NCBI RefSeq assembly: GCF_001411555.2
Contig: NC_049916.1
Location: forward strand, 11,807,945 to 11,871,944
From: Juglans regia
Taxonomy: Eukaryota > Streptophyta > Magnoliopsida > Fagales > Juglandaceae
Direction: 5' to 3'
DNA length: 64,000 bases
Positions 32,647 to 43,658 of this stretch are shown here, one piece after another. The position numbers and the translations under genes were made by a program. Positions within the stretch are counted from its first letter, which is position 1; each line of letters starts with the position of its first letter. The notes under the pieces were generated by a model. That model was not told where the DNA came from. It made no database searches and saw nothing but the letters and a program-made list of their open reading frames with translations.

Positions 32647-33926
32647 TACCAAATAATATAATATGGAGTAAATTGCATTGTGTTGCATGCATTTTACATG
32701 ATGAATATGTATATATTTTCTTTTACATGCATTTAGTTAAAAAGGTAATTAGTTTCTAGCTTTACTTATTTTTTACATAAAATTTAATTTTCTGTTTTGT
32801 TATATTTTTATTATTATGGACAATGTTCAATGCTATTATGTTTTTCAACATGATTTCTTGAAATAAAGGCTTTTAGATAAATAATAATAATAATTATGAT
32901 TATTAACATTACTTTTTAAAAAAAAAAAAATTTAACCATAGGCTTTTGTTAAAAAAAAAAAAAAAAAGGGCACAACCCGAAACCCAGATTTTCGAGTTGC
33001 AAAAATCCAGTTTCATCCGGATTCCAGCCCGGGTCAGAACCTTGGCTAACCCGGGTTCTGGGCCGAGTATACTCGAGTACCCCGTTCCAGAACCCGGATG
33101 AACAGTCCTATAGTCATTGTGCTAGGGCATATACATATGTAATTAACGAAGGCACATATGAAGGGTCAGAGTAAATTTAAACAAATATTGCATTCATATT
33201 AATATTAACAGGTTCTACTTATACACCCAGACGCCACATAAGTAGTAAGCCCCATTTTTTTCTGGGGCTGGAAAATGTACAAAATGGTGGAACCCTAAGC
33301 TATTCACAACAGGTAAGGTGTGTTCTTCTAACACCATGGTTTCTGACAAAAAGTAGTATTCAGATTATATTTCCTAATATTGGCCCGTAAAGATCTGATT
33401 ACTTTGGAGTGGGCGAGTCCTTGACAATTCCAAACCAGTGTCTTCATGTAGCTAGGGGAGGCGTATTTGAGCTCGCCTCATAAGCTTTTTTGGATTTTCC
33501 AGATGGGAGTGCTGGGGCCATTTGGTAGGGAGATGATCGTACTTTCTCTTGCAATTTTTTTGTCTTCCCAGTTGAGCTAGACTTCATCTCTAGTAACATA
33601 AAAGCTAATGTTGATTCCTTTGTAACACTGTTAGCTATCTCCCTTGGTGTTAAACTTGTCGAGTCATCCATATGTAGCATTGTTTTATGTTTTCCTTTAG
33701 TGGGCTGAATATCTTCTATAATCTAGTGTGAGCTAAGCCTTTTAGGAAAGTGAGATTGAGTGTGGAGGTGCGAAAGAACTTTCATTTGGGCTTTGTTTAA
33801 TTGCTCTGCTAAATAGGTAGCAAACTAGGCTTAAGTGTTTGCTGCTCTGATCGGTTTTATTACTAAAAACCAGGTTGTCCGTGATCAAGTTGAAGAATTG
33901 AATGCTGGGCTCATTTAGTTGGGTTG
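32647..33926. other. unassigned AT-rich spacer with a short GC-rich element and a weak ORF
   Basis: This is the right-hand continuation of the DNA into which the LINE inserted. It contains AT-rich and microsatellite-like DNA (aataataataat at 32881), two A runs (about 32918 and 32951-32967), a roughly 145-base GC-rich segment (32968-33112), and a minus-strand frame of 78 codons (33680-33444) with no recognised family. That frame is Ser/Lys-rich, preceded by stops, and unlikely to be a gene. Nothing else is supported. Confidence 0.5.
32968..33112. repeat. GC-rich unclassified short element
   Basis: It carries repeated cccggg/aacccgg words (cagcccgggtcag, gctaacccgggttctggg, ccagaacccggatgaac) able to fold back. 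A 17-A run lies on its left, and its sequence is unlike its AT-rich neighbours. It could be a SINE or hAT-type MITE remnant, but no clear A/B boxes or TSD were found. Confidence 0.4.
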
Positions 33927-33931
33927 TCCGA

Positions 33932-35721
33932 TGATAAGTATGATTTTTTTGTGATTTTTATTACTCTTTTATTTATGAAAAGTGTCATTTTTCCTTCAAT
34001 ACTATTGATTTAATTTTATTTCCATATATTTTTCTTTATTTTCTTGGATTTGAAGTAATGAAAAAATTTAGTGCAAAATGAGAGCATTTTGGTACAAAAG
34101 AAGAGACTATGGATCCAGAATAATGAGAGGCAACGAGATCTGAAGAGAGCTGAGGAGACTCACGACCAGAAGGAGCGACCAGAATTAGCAACCAGAAGGT
34201 GTGACCAGAATTCGCGACCAAAATTGGCGACAAGAGTTAGGCGATAAGCAAGATATTTTACCTTCTAGGTGAGAAGACTTGGCGCAAGGCTCCGGGCAAC
34301 TAGATTGGGTGACTAGTCTAAACGAACAACTTAAGCGACTAACCTAAATGAAATCTAAGGCAACAACTAGCAAAGGCGAGCAGCTTTACAGCTTGGTAGG
34401 TTGGTGAGAGGAGTCTTTCATCTTGGTCAGGAACCTTACATCTTGGTCATTGGGTGAGGAGACCAGTTATATTCAACGCACATGACATCTACTCAGTGGG
34501 ACCCTTCCGAGTTCCGTAATCAATATGTTGACCACCAAATCCTCCCAAACTTCGTAAATGAAGCTGCTTATTACTGAACCTTCCATTTTAGATTTTTTTT
34601 TTTTTAAAATTTTAAAAGACAGAGTGATCACATGTCCATGAGTGATCCCAACCCAAATTTATTAATGAGTCCTTACTTATGGCTAAGGAATACCATATAC
34701 ACAGTTCATCAATGCTGGGAATCTTCCATTTTAGATAATTCTGTTATTCTTCGGATAACTTCTTTTATGTTAACATTTATCTTTAGAAACTGTTTCCCAG
34801 ATCTTTAGGCTAGTTTGTAGCTGCATTTATCTTGTTTTCGGATTTGAGTTTTGACATTTATTTAATCTCGTCTTATGGGATGAATAGAAAGAAGGAGAGT
34901 CTGAATAGTCTAGAGTTTATCATTTAAGTTTCTTTCAATGAGGCGAATCTAGAAGGTAGAGGTGAGAGCTGCATGCTTCATCAACCGACTCCAATGAAGA
35001 ACACTAGCTTTATTGTTTCTCTTTTCAATTTCATTATGAACTAATTTTATTTTCTAGAGCTTTGATATAGTCTGGTATTGAACACACAATTTATATTCTA
35101 AGTTATTTTAATTTCAATATTTCCATGATTGAGTGTTTATTCATTGTTCTTGTTTGTAATTTTCTAGCTAATTATTGTTCAATCTAATGAATCGCAATGA
35201 GACCGAGAGGTGATTTGTGATTAAAACTCTAGGATTAAGCACCATTAGTTGAGCAAAAGTAGAGATAATTTACCACGATTAGTGTGATTTTCAAGAAAAA
35301 TCCAAAGAACTTAATGAGTCTCCAATTAGTTAAATTCACATAGAGATATAGAGTTATTAGTTGGAGATATTTTTGTTATTGTTCAAGAGAAAATATTGAA
35401 TAGTTAAGGGATTTTTATCATCAATTTGGGATAATTGGAATTCTATAACAATGAAGAATAAATTGTGTGGGATTTGCTAGGTGAAATCAAATCCTCTAGA
35501 TATATTCTTATTATCTTTAAAATCTTAATTTTAATGTTATTTTCTTCAGTTTAATTTAGATAATCTATTCTTCAAATTTTAGTTTTCCAAATAGTAATTA
35601 ATTTAGTCAATTTCAATACTAAATAGCATAATTATTCCATGTGGATTCGATATTCGTTTTCTTTAAAACACTTTATTACTTGTTACGATTTTGTGCACTT
35701 GTAGATATTTTTATGCGAACA
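33932..35721 (+). mobile_element. 5' LTR of the Athila-like element
   Basis: It runs from tgataagtatgattttt to tttttatgcgaaca and aligns along its length with 41251-42894. The main differences are point changes and a roughly 95-base AT-rich segment at 34588-34740 that is lacking in the 3' LTR. Confidence 0.88.
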
Positions 35722-35727
35722 AGTTTT

Positions 35728-35745
35728 TGGTGCTGTTGCCTGGGA
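35728..35745 (+). promoter_or_regulatory. primer binding site, tRNA-Asp type
   Basis: tggtgctgttgcctggga lies six bases after the LTR end. It is close to the tRNA-Asp complement typical of Athila-like elements, with a few C-to-T changes. Confidence 0.75.
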
Positions 35746-35858
35746 ATAGTTATTTATTATTGATATTGATACTGGCTAGATTTTTTCTACTTTGGATTTT
35801 ATTTTATTGGTTTAAATTAGATCTCAATTTGGTTTTTCTTTTCAGGAATTAGAAGTGT

Positions 35859-36467
35859 ATGTCCCGATCTAAATCATTAGAGCATACACTTTTCGATCCA
35901 GAGATTAAAAGAACCTTATGTCGGATTAATACAGAGAAAAAGAAAGAGGTCGCCACATCTAAATTTAATATGACCGACCAAGAGCACAAGGCATTAAGAG
36001 ACTATGTTATGCCCTCTGTCAATGGGGTGAGATCTAGTTAAGGCAGCCAGCTATACAAGTCAATAACTTCGAGATCAAGCCGGCCATCATTCAAATGATT
36101 CAACAAACCATCCAGTTTGGGGGCTATCACAAGAGGATCCTAATGTCCATATTGTAAATTTTCTAGAAATTTGTGATACTTTTAAACACAACGGAGTGAC
36201 AGATGATGCGATTCAATTGAGACATTTTCCTTTCTCACTTAGGAAAAAGCAAAAGTTTGGTTGAATTCTTTGCCGCCCGGCATCATCACCACCTAGGAGG
36301 AGTTGGCACAAAAATTATTAGCAAAATATTTCTCTCCGACCAAGACAGCGAAATTAAGGAATGATATCACTACCTTCACCAATTTGAGGGTGATTCATTA
36401 TATGAGGCATGGGAGAGATACAAGGATCTGTTGCGCAAGTGTCCACATCATGACCTCCCAGCCTGGC
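35859..36467 (+). pseudogene. Athila-like gag, N-terminal part
   Basis: It starts MSRSKSLEHTLFDPEIKRTL, with ALRDYVMPSVNG following. After a TAA at about 36041 and frame changes come EIKPAIIQMIQQTIQFGG, FCDTFKHNGVTDDAIQL-type sequence, KVWLNSLPPGIITT and EELAQKLLAKYFSPTKTAKL, and finally EAWERYKDLLRKCPHHDLP. These are the capsid blocks of Athila gag. The solo LTR G insertion at 36468 splits the frame, which resumes at 39362. Confidence 0.85.
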
Positions 36468-39356
36468 TGTGATACCCCGTATTTTAGTTTATTTTTTTTA
36501 ATTGAATGATTTTTTTTTACTAATTTAAATATTGGTTCTCTTGTTTTAAATTTATCAGATTTCTCGTTGGATTTATTTTATAATTTTTAAGTTGTGAAAT
36601 TTATTTTGACGTGCTTTCTTGATGTTAATTATTGTTTGCATATAAATTACTCTTTGCTTTAATTTATTTTATTGTTGGACTTTAATTATTTTATTATTAT
36701 TATGTAAGTGAATTAATGGGTCAATTGGAGAGTGTGAGTAACGGGCCCAGCCCGTGTGAGTGAGGGAGCCCAGCCCCTTGTGATAAAACGTCACCGTTTT
36801 GGCAAGAAGACCTAGGGCTTCATATTTTTTTTCCTCTACTGTTGCACCATACCCCTTTTCTTTCTTGTCTCTGCTTTGCATTTCCTCTTATTTTTCAATC
36901 ATCTGTACACGCATACATTTATACTTCCTGCATGTCAAAACTCTAGGAATAGGACTGCCGCAAACTGTCTTACCTGCACCTCCACACCACTTTAACTCCC
37001 TCAGCACCTTCACATCCAACCGCCAGCCTTGGGCTGCCTAGCCTTGAACACCAAGCTGCCGTCCAACTCCATGGCCACATCCTCGCCACCACGGAAGCCC
37101 AACGAGTCACCCACTACACGAAACCAAACCACCCAACTCAGGCCATGTGAATCCCCTATTCTTGTTTCCCGAAACAGAGCACCCAACCCTCATTCTCCCC
37201 CACTGTAAGCAATGCAAAGCCACCACCTAGTCAGTCACGGTCCCAACCTGCTCAGCCGTTTGGTACCACCTCTGTTTCTGCATCACCGAGCGGCAGTAGT
37301 TACAGAACAGCCCTATGCCACCGTCGCCCAGCCATGGAAAAGAAAAATAAAGGTAACACTTTGTTCTACTGCTCTAAAAATAGGGTACTCCCACAACTAG
37401 AAACCACCACCACCACATCTCGGGAGAGCCACCGCACGCCGCCAACCCCTTCACGCCTTACCCCTCCACGCGTGCCTCGGTTTCCCTTGGGTAAGCCCCT
37501 GCCACTGCATGCTTGGTGTAATTCTCGTGTGTTTGTTCATCTAGATTTGTTCCTATAAGTTATATACGTACATAATATTTATATACATATATATGTTATA
37601 TATGGAAATTGTTAACTTAATAGTTGAGCGCTAATACCAGTTTACCCTTAGTGTATTTTCCCATATATATGTTTTCAGATCAGAGGTCTTTTTGGGTTAT
37701 GTTTAAATGGATTTTGTTTTAAGTCTCATAAAATATTATTTTGTGTAGATAATATTTTAATAATATTGTTAACTAAAGGAAGTAAACCTATTTTTAAGAG
37801 ATAAGTTTTTCACGACATATTTTATAAGATTTTTGAAGTAGTCATAGTATTCTATTAATTTATAATACGTTGTTGGTATTTTAGATATTTTAAATATTAT
37901 TTTTTATTGAGTCTTGTAATTATCTTAATACTTGTTCGATTAAATTTCTTATTCGGTACGAATTCGATTTAAGTGGATATTGATGGTTTTAGAAAATGAT
38001 GGTATTTTAGGAATTATGAGAATTTTAGGTTTTGAGGATTTAAAGTAGGTTCTTTTAGCATGTTAGGTTTAAATATCGAAATACGTAGTTCATTGGAAAT
38101 TTACGGGAATTATGTAATTTTTATAGGTGACGATTAATATTTGTTCGGCATTGTTGAGGAATTTTTTTGAAAGACTAAGGAGTCCAAATAAGCGGTGTTC
38201 CTATGCTAGGCTTTACACGAATTATTGAGATTGAGGTTGACTTTCTGAAAACTTTACATATTTTGTCATGAAATGAAAACTTGAAAAAAAAAAAAAAAAA
38301 AAAACTAACATCAGTCACTTATTTGCAATACTCATGAAATCTGTATGAAAAATGGAAAATATTTTTCGACATGCATTGTGTAGACATGAGCTAAATTTTG
38401 TTATGATGTCTCTAAAATCTGAAAAAGAGCGATATTTGATAATTCTGAAAATTGTGCATTTATTTAGAAAGACGCTTCGACTTGTGTTTTCAGTATGTAA
38501 GAATGACCTGGTTATGTTTTGGTACTATGTTTTGTTTTGATATGGCATCTGAAAACCGTTGGCATGGTGTACTAATTTTGTATCTGACTCTGTCTCTGCT
38601 CTGCTCTGTTATGCTCTGCTCTGTTTAGATTGGTACCAACTTCTCTGTCTCTGAGTGCACCCACTTTGGAAACAAAGTGGTTTTATTGTGGTCTTTCTTG
38701 TGTGCACACTCGAAGCTCCGAGAAGAATAAGAGAAAGATTTCACCTTTGTCTCTGCCCAGTTTGGCCACTGTGGTTTGCACAACCCTAACACAGGGGTGA
38801 AACATGGTCTCTGCTCTGTGAGATGCTTTGTTTTGATGTGAAAATGATGCTCAGGTTTTGTTGTGCCAAAGTACTATGGGTTTTACTTGTCTTAAAACCA
38901 TCGTTCTGTTACTTTTAAAAACATGTTTTGTTCTGCATATTGTATGCTCACGTTTCCACGCTGGCATATGTCCTCTACTTACTGAGTTGTTGATAACTCA
39001 CCCCCTTTATCTTCACAATATTTTCAGATGATTTTGGATTTTTCAGTTGAGGATCAAGACTATGAAGCATTAGGTGAGATGCCTTAAGAATAGTGGATTA
39101 AGAACCGAAAGTTTACGATGGGTATTGGTGAATTTTGTTAATTATATTGTTGAAATATGAGTTTAAGTGACATGTAGAGAAGTTGATATTTTTGGGGTTA
39201 CTGTATTGAGGATTTGATATATGAGTTTGTGTAGTTAATTAAATTTGAAGTGTTTACGTTTTGATTTAGAGTTTTTGGAAGTATATTAACAGTGTTGGAG
39301 TTGATTATCAAGTAACAAGAGTTAACTCTCCGGACCCTTGGGGACGGGGCGTTACA
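36468..39356 (+). mobile_element. solo LTR G (2.9 kb), inserted in Athila-like gag
   Basis: It starts tgtgataccccg and ends ggggacggggcgttaca, with TSD ctggc at 36463-36467 and 39357-39361. It is related to LTR F in order and wording of blocks. It carries a donor ttgg|gtaagc (37491), the GAAA hairpin (38661-38680), the CTTACTGAG palindrome (38983-39000) and an acceptor attttcag (39027). A palindromic aaaacgtcaccgttttgg lies in the upstream region (about 36785). Confidence 0.92.
38978..39027 (+). other. conserved CTTACTGAG palindrome and acceptor-like site, LTR G
   Basis: TGAGTT, GTTGAT, AACTCA lies at 38983-39000. The pyrimidine-containing stretch then ends attttcag at 39027, followed by ATGATTTTGG. 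Confidence 0.55.
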
Positions 39357-39361
39357 CTGGC

Positions 39362-39765
39362 TTCAAGTACATACATTTTACAATGGTTTGGGACCAACAA
39401 ATCTATCTATGGTTGATGCAGCTGCAAGAGGAGCATTAATGAGTAAGACCCATGAAGTCGCATATGAACTTTTGGAAGAGTTGGCATCTAACAACTATTA
39501 GTGGGCCGCAGAGAGAGCAATGCCAAAGAAGGTGGCCATCGTCGTTGAGTTTGACTCTATGTCTGTAATTGTGGCCCAGTTGGCAAACCTATCCAAACAA
39601 TTAGGTCAAATGAACGTTAATGCTATTCAAACTAATGTTGTTTGTGATCATTGCATAGGAAATCATTCAAGTGTAGATTGTCAAGTGGGGAATCATTTTG
39701 CCCATCAATTTATGAAGAAGCCCATTACGTGTCCAATTTCCAACGTCAAAACAATCCTTATTTAA
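39362..39765 (+). pseudogene. Athila-like gag, C-terminal part with zinc knuckle
   Basis: It continues FYNGLGPTNLSMVDAAARGA, LMSKTHEVAYELLEELASNN, a stop, then the open frame 39520-39765 with VAQLANLSKQLGQMNVNAIQ and the knuckle CDHCIGNHSSVDC (CX2CX3HX4C, all four ligands present). It ends in TAA at 39763. Confidence 0.85.
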
Positions 39766-40186
39766 ACACATTCAATCCCAGATGGTGAAATCACCCAACT
39801 TTTCATGGAGCAATAACCAAGTGCCAGTTAGACCACCTCAACAGTATCCACAGTAAGAGAAGAAGCCAACACTTGAAGATATGATTATGCAGTACATGCA
39901 AAACAACTTGGCTTCAATCCGCAATCTTGAGGAACAAATCGATCAGCTCTCACACATGCTTACCGAGAGGATAGAAGGGACTTTACTGACCGAGAGGGTG
40001 AACATATGACCAGCCGCAAACATTAAATACCGAGTGAGATGTAGAAGTTGCCAAAAACATGGAGTCTGAGATGAAGGAACCTGAGTCCAAGGTGAAAGAA
40101 GCAAAGCAGGATGCGACCAACCAGCAAGCTAAGAAGATTAAAGAGAATAAAGGGGTTGCAAAATTTATGATCCACCAATTCATTTT
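39766..40186 (+). pseudogene. degenerate gag-protease linker of the Athila-like element
   Basis: Weak, frame-shifting homology only: Gln/Pro-rich and charged segments (EDMIMQYMQNNLASIRNLEE-type and EKNMESEMKEPESKVKEAKQ-type translations). No domain is visible. Confidence 0.5.
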
Positions 40187-41250
40187 TTGCAAAGATTAAG
40201 AAAAAATGAGATTGATAATCAGTTCTCTAAATTTCTAAATATATTTAAGCAACTGCATATTAATATTCCTCTCATAGAAGGTTTAGAACAAATGCCTAAA
40301 TATGCAAGTTTTTTTAAGGATATGTTATCAAACAAGCGGAAGTTGGAGGAGCATGAGACTGTAATGCTGACTGAGGAGAGCAGTGCAATTTTACAAAAGA
40401 AAAGTCATCCACCATCTTTCTACAGTTGGCGGACAAATATATTAAATACCCGAGAGGACTCATTGAGGACGTACTGGTGAAAGTTGATAAGTTCATCTTC
40501 CCGGCCGACTTCATTGTACTCGATATGGAGGAGGACGAGGAGATCCCTTTGATACTGGGCCGACCTTTCCTTGTGATGGGGAGAACCTTAATTGATGTCT
40601 AGCGAGGGAAACTCATTTTGAGGGTCGGTGAGGAGCAAGTCACTTTTGACGTATTTAAATCTACGAAATTTCCCTCCGAGGTACATTCTTGTTTTAAATA
40701 AGCAACCAAGACGTGGTCATGGCCGATGAGACTTATGGAGCTGAATTTCCAAACCTACCACTTGAGGTATGTCTTACTCACTCTACATCTATTGAATCTG
40801 AAGATGAAGAGGTTAGGGAGTGTCAGCGATATTTGGAAGCCACAACATCCATTTCTCCTTCAATAAAACCAAAAATAGAAGAGCTAAACTCATCTTGGCC
40901 GACATCTCCAAGTAAGGAACCACCCAAGCTTGAACTCAAACTGCTTCTATCAAATTTAAGGTACTCTTTCTTAGGCCAAGACTATACTTTTCCAGTTATT
41001 ATTAATAATTCCTTGAGTGATGTAAAGGAAGAGAAGTTGTTGGAGTCTTACTGGAACACAAAATGCCTTGGGTTGGACCATCTCGGACATCAAAGGAATT
41101 AGTCCTTCAATTCGCATGCACAAGATTTTAATGGAGGATAGTTTTAAACCGATCTTCCAACCCCAGAGGAGATTGAATCCATCAATGCAAGAAGTGGTGC
41201 ATAAAAAGGTATTGAAGCTTTTAGATGCCGAGATTATTTATCCAATGTCA
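40187..41250 (+). pseudogene. Athila-like protease remnant and RT N-terminus
   Basis: Blocks in order are FLNIFKQLHINIPLIEGLEQ, YASFFKDMLSNKRKL, then after a jump KYIKYPRGLIEDVLVKVDKF, FPADFIVLDMEEDEEIPLIL and GRPFLVMGRTLIDV. The segment that should hold the protease active site is missing between 40400 and 40430. Later, GWTISDIKGISPSIRMHKIL and MEDSFKPIFQPQRRLN lead to VLKLLDAEIIYPMSDS, the very start of RT. The 3' LTR begins there, so the catalytic RT core is deleted. Confidence 0.82.
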
Positions 41251-42894
41251 GATAGTATGATTTTTATGTGATTTTTATTACTCTTTTATTTATGAAAAGT
41301 GTCATTTTTCCTTCAATACTATTGATTTTATTTTATTTCTATATATTTTTCTTTATTTTCTTGGATTTGCAGAAATGAGAAGATTTAGTGCGAAAGGGGA
41401 GCATTTTGGTACAAAAGAAGAGACTACGGATCTAGATCAATGAGAGGCAGCGGGATCTAAAGAAAGCCGAGGAGATTTAGGCCAGGAGACTCGCGACCAG
41501 AAGGCACTACCTGAAGGTGCGACCAGAATTCGTGACAAGAGTTAGGCGATAAGGAGATATTTTACCTTCTGGGCGAGAAGACTTGTCGCAAGGCTCTGGG
41601 CGACTAGATTGGGCAACTAGTCTAAACGACCAACTTAAGTGACTAACCTAAACAACATCGTGGGCAACAACTAGCAAAGGTGAGTAGCTTTACTGCTCGG
41701 TAGGTTGGCAAGAGGAATCTTTCATCTCGGTCAGGAACCTTACATCTTGGCCATTGGGCAAGGAGACCAGTTATATTCAGCACACATGGCATCTACCTGG
41801 TGGGACCCTTCAACTTTCCGCAATCAATCTGCTGACCACCAAATCCTCTCAAACTTTGTAAATCAAGCTACTTATTACTGAACCTTCCATTTTAGATAAT
41901 TCCGTTGTTCTTGGGATATTTTTTTTATGTTAACATTTATCTTTAGAAACTATTTTTTGGATCTTTAAGCTAAATTGTAGTCGCATTTATCTTGTTTATG
42001 GATTTGAGTTTTGACATCTATTTAATCTCATCTTGTGGGATCAATAAAAAGGAGAGTCTGAGTTTTAGATTTCAATAGTCCAGAGTTTATCATTTAAGTT
42101 TCTTTCAAGAAGGCAAATCTAGAGGGCAGAGGCGAGAGCCGCATGCTTCATCAATCGACTCTAACGAAGAACACTAGTTTTATTATTTTTATTTTCAATT
42201 TCATTATGAACTAATTTTATTTTTTAGAGTTTTGATGTAGTCTAGCATTGTACACACAATTTATATTCAAAGTTATTTTAATTTTAGTATTTCCATGACT
42301 AAGTATTTATTCTCTGTTCTTAATGCTTACAATTTAATAGCTATTTATTGTTCGATCTATTGAATTACAATAAGACCGAGAGGTGATTTGTGATTAAAGC
42401 TCTAGGATTAAGTACCATTAGTTGAGCGAAAGTAGAGATACTTTACCGCGATTAGTGTGATTTTCTAGAAAAATCCAAAGAACTTAATCAGTCTCCAATT
42501 AGTTAAATTCACCTAAAGATATGGAGTTATTAGTTGGAGATATTTTTGGTATTATTCGAGAGAAAATATTGAATAGTTGAGGGATTTTTATTATCAACTT
42601 AGGATAATTGGAATTTTATAACAAGGAAGAATAAATTGTGTGGGATTTGCTAGGTGAAATCAAACGCTCTAGATCTATTCTTATTATCTTTAAAATCTTT
42701 ATTGTAATGCTATTTTCTTCAGTTTAATTTAGATAATCTATTCCTCAAATTTTGGTTTTCCAAATAGTAATTAATTCAATCAATTTTAATATTCAATAGC
42801 ATAATTATTCCATGTGGATTCGATATCTGTATTCTTTAAAATACTTTACTACTCATTACGATTCTGTGCACTAGCAGATATTTTTATGCGAACA
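41251..42894 (+). mobile_element. 3' LTR of the Athila-like element
   Basis: It aligns with 33932-35721. It joins the RT text directly at gatagt, which is shared by the RT codons and the LTR start, with no polypurine tract between. It ends atgcgaaca before TSD tccga. Confidence 0.85.
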
Positions 42895-42899
42895 TCCGA

Positions 42900-43609
42900 C
42901 ATGATTGGGCCCTATGCTTTGTTTGTTGGGCTATATAACACTGTACAATAGCTTGCATCTGCCTCCATTGTGATTTCCAAAGAGAGTTTTTACTTGCCAC
43001 GACCGAGAACTGTGATTAGTTTCCCTCCTATTGTTGGGCCGCTTCAGTCAGGTCAGGTAGTGCAAAGTAGTGTTAGGAGGCTTCCAAGTGGGGGATCAAT
43101 GGAGACGAAAGGAGGGAGCTTGAAGTTCTGATGGGGGCGATGGACTTGAGAGAAGTAGAAGAATGTAGAAGAAAGGAGAGGTATCGAGGGAGTAAAGCTT
43201 TATCAGTAGCCAAACGACATCGTTTGGTGAAGGGGAGGGAAACAACGTCTCTTGCTTGTAGAAGAGGAAACAGTTGCGTTTTGACCACTCCACTAAATGG
43301 CACAGTTTCAATTAATTGGTAATCTAGTTCTTTTAGTATTAAATGATGTAGTTTCATTTACATATCCAGTCTGTTATAGCACAGGGTCATTTTAGTAATT
43401 GTCCTTAGAACTGTTAAAACCCACGTCTGAGGGGTTGTTGGAGATCATTCTGGAATCTTTTGAATTGTAAGAACTTTTATGGAGGAATTTGGGTGACCTT
43501 GAATACACCCATACGTATGAATAAAGTGGCCTTTATCATCTTCATTCTCTGATTCTTCTACCATTACTACCACTACACTATGAGCAAGTGAGGAACTAGT
43601 GAGATCCAT
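42900..43609 (+). mobile_element. probable LTR of the Reina-like element
   Basis: It precedes a PBS-like tggtatcctagagc (about 43617). It contains the palindrome ccaaacgacatcgtttgg (about 43210), a motif frequent in plant LTR promoters, and ends in a T/C-rich stretch followed by gatcca. The LTR start was not located and may lie left of the Athila-like insertion. A 63-codon frame at 43131-43322 is a chance or leader frame. Confidence 0.5.
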
Positions 43610-43658
43610 AACAAGTGGTATCCTAGAGCTACCGATCCAAGCACCCTACCCAAACACC

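Larger units (their letters stand above)
27248..39365 (+). repeat. 12.1-kb direct repeat, copy 1
   Basis: It is near-identical to 51894-64000, including the LINE 3' half, solo LTR F, the spacer, the Athila-like 5' LTR and gag, and solo LTR G with their TSDs. The offset falls from 24646 to 24635 through small indels. Confidence 0.95.
33932..42894 (+). mobile_element. Athila-like Ty3/gypsy element, internally deleted, two LTRs, nested by solo LTR G
   Basis: It is bounded by TSD tccga (33927-33931 and 42895-42899). The layout is 5' LTR (33932-35721), a tRNA-Asp type PBS, gag, protease remnant, the first residues of RT, then directly the 3' LTR (about 41251-42894). Gag wording, PBS type and the CX2CX3HX4C knuckle point to the Athila/Tat side of Ty3/gypsy (family knowledge). 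Most of RT, RNase H and integrase is absent, so this copy could only have moved with proteins supplied by others. LTR divergence is visible throughout, so it is not recent. Confidence 0.88.

Noticed and set aside
33444..33680. 78-codon minus-strand frame in the spacer as a host gene
   Set aside because: Stops lie close upstream in frame, no domain is seen, and no splice structure supports it. It is kept only as part of the spacer description.
33941..35721. Start of the Athila-like LTR at tgattttttt (33941)
   Set aside because: Starting at 33932 gives the matching TSD tccga on both sides and keeps the part shared with the 3' LTR.
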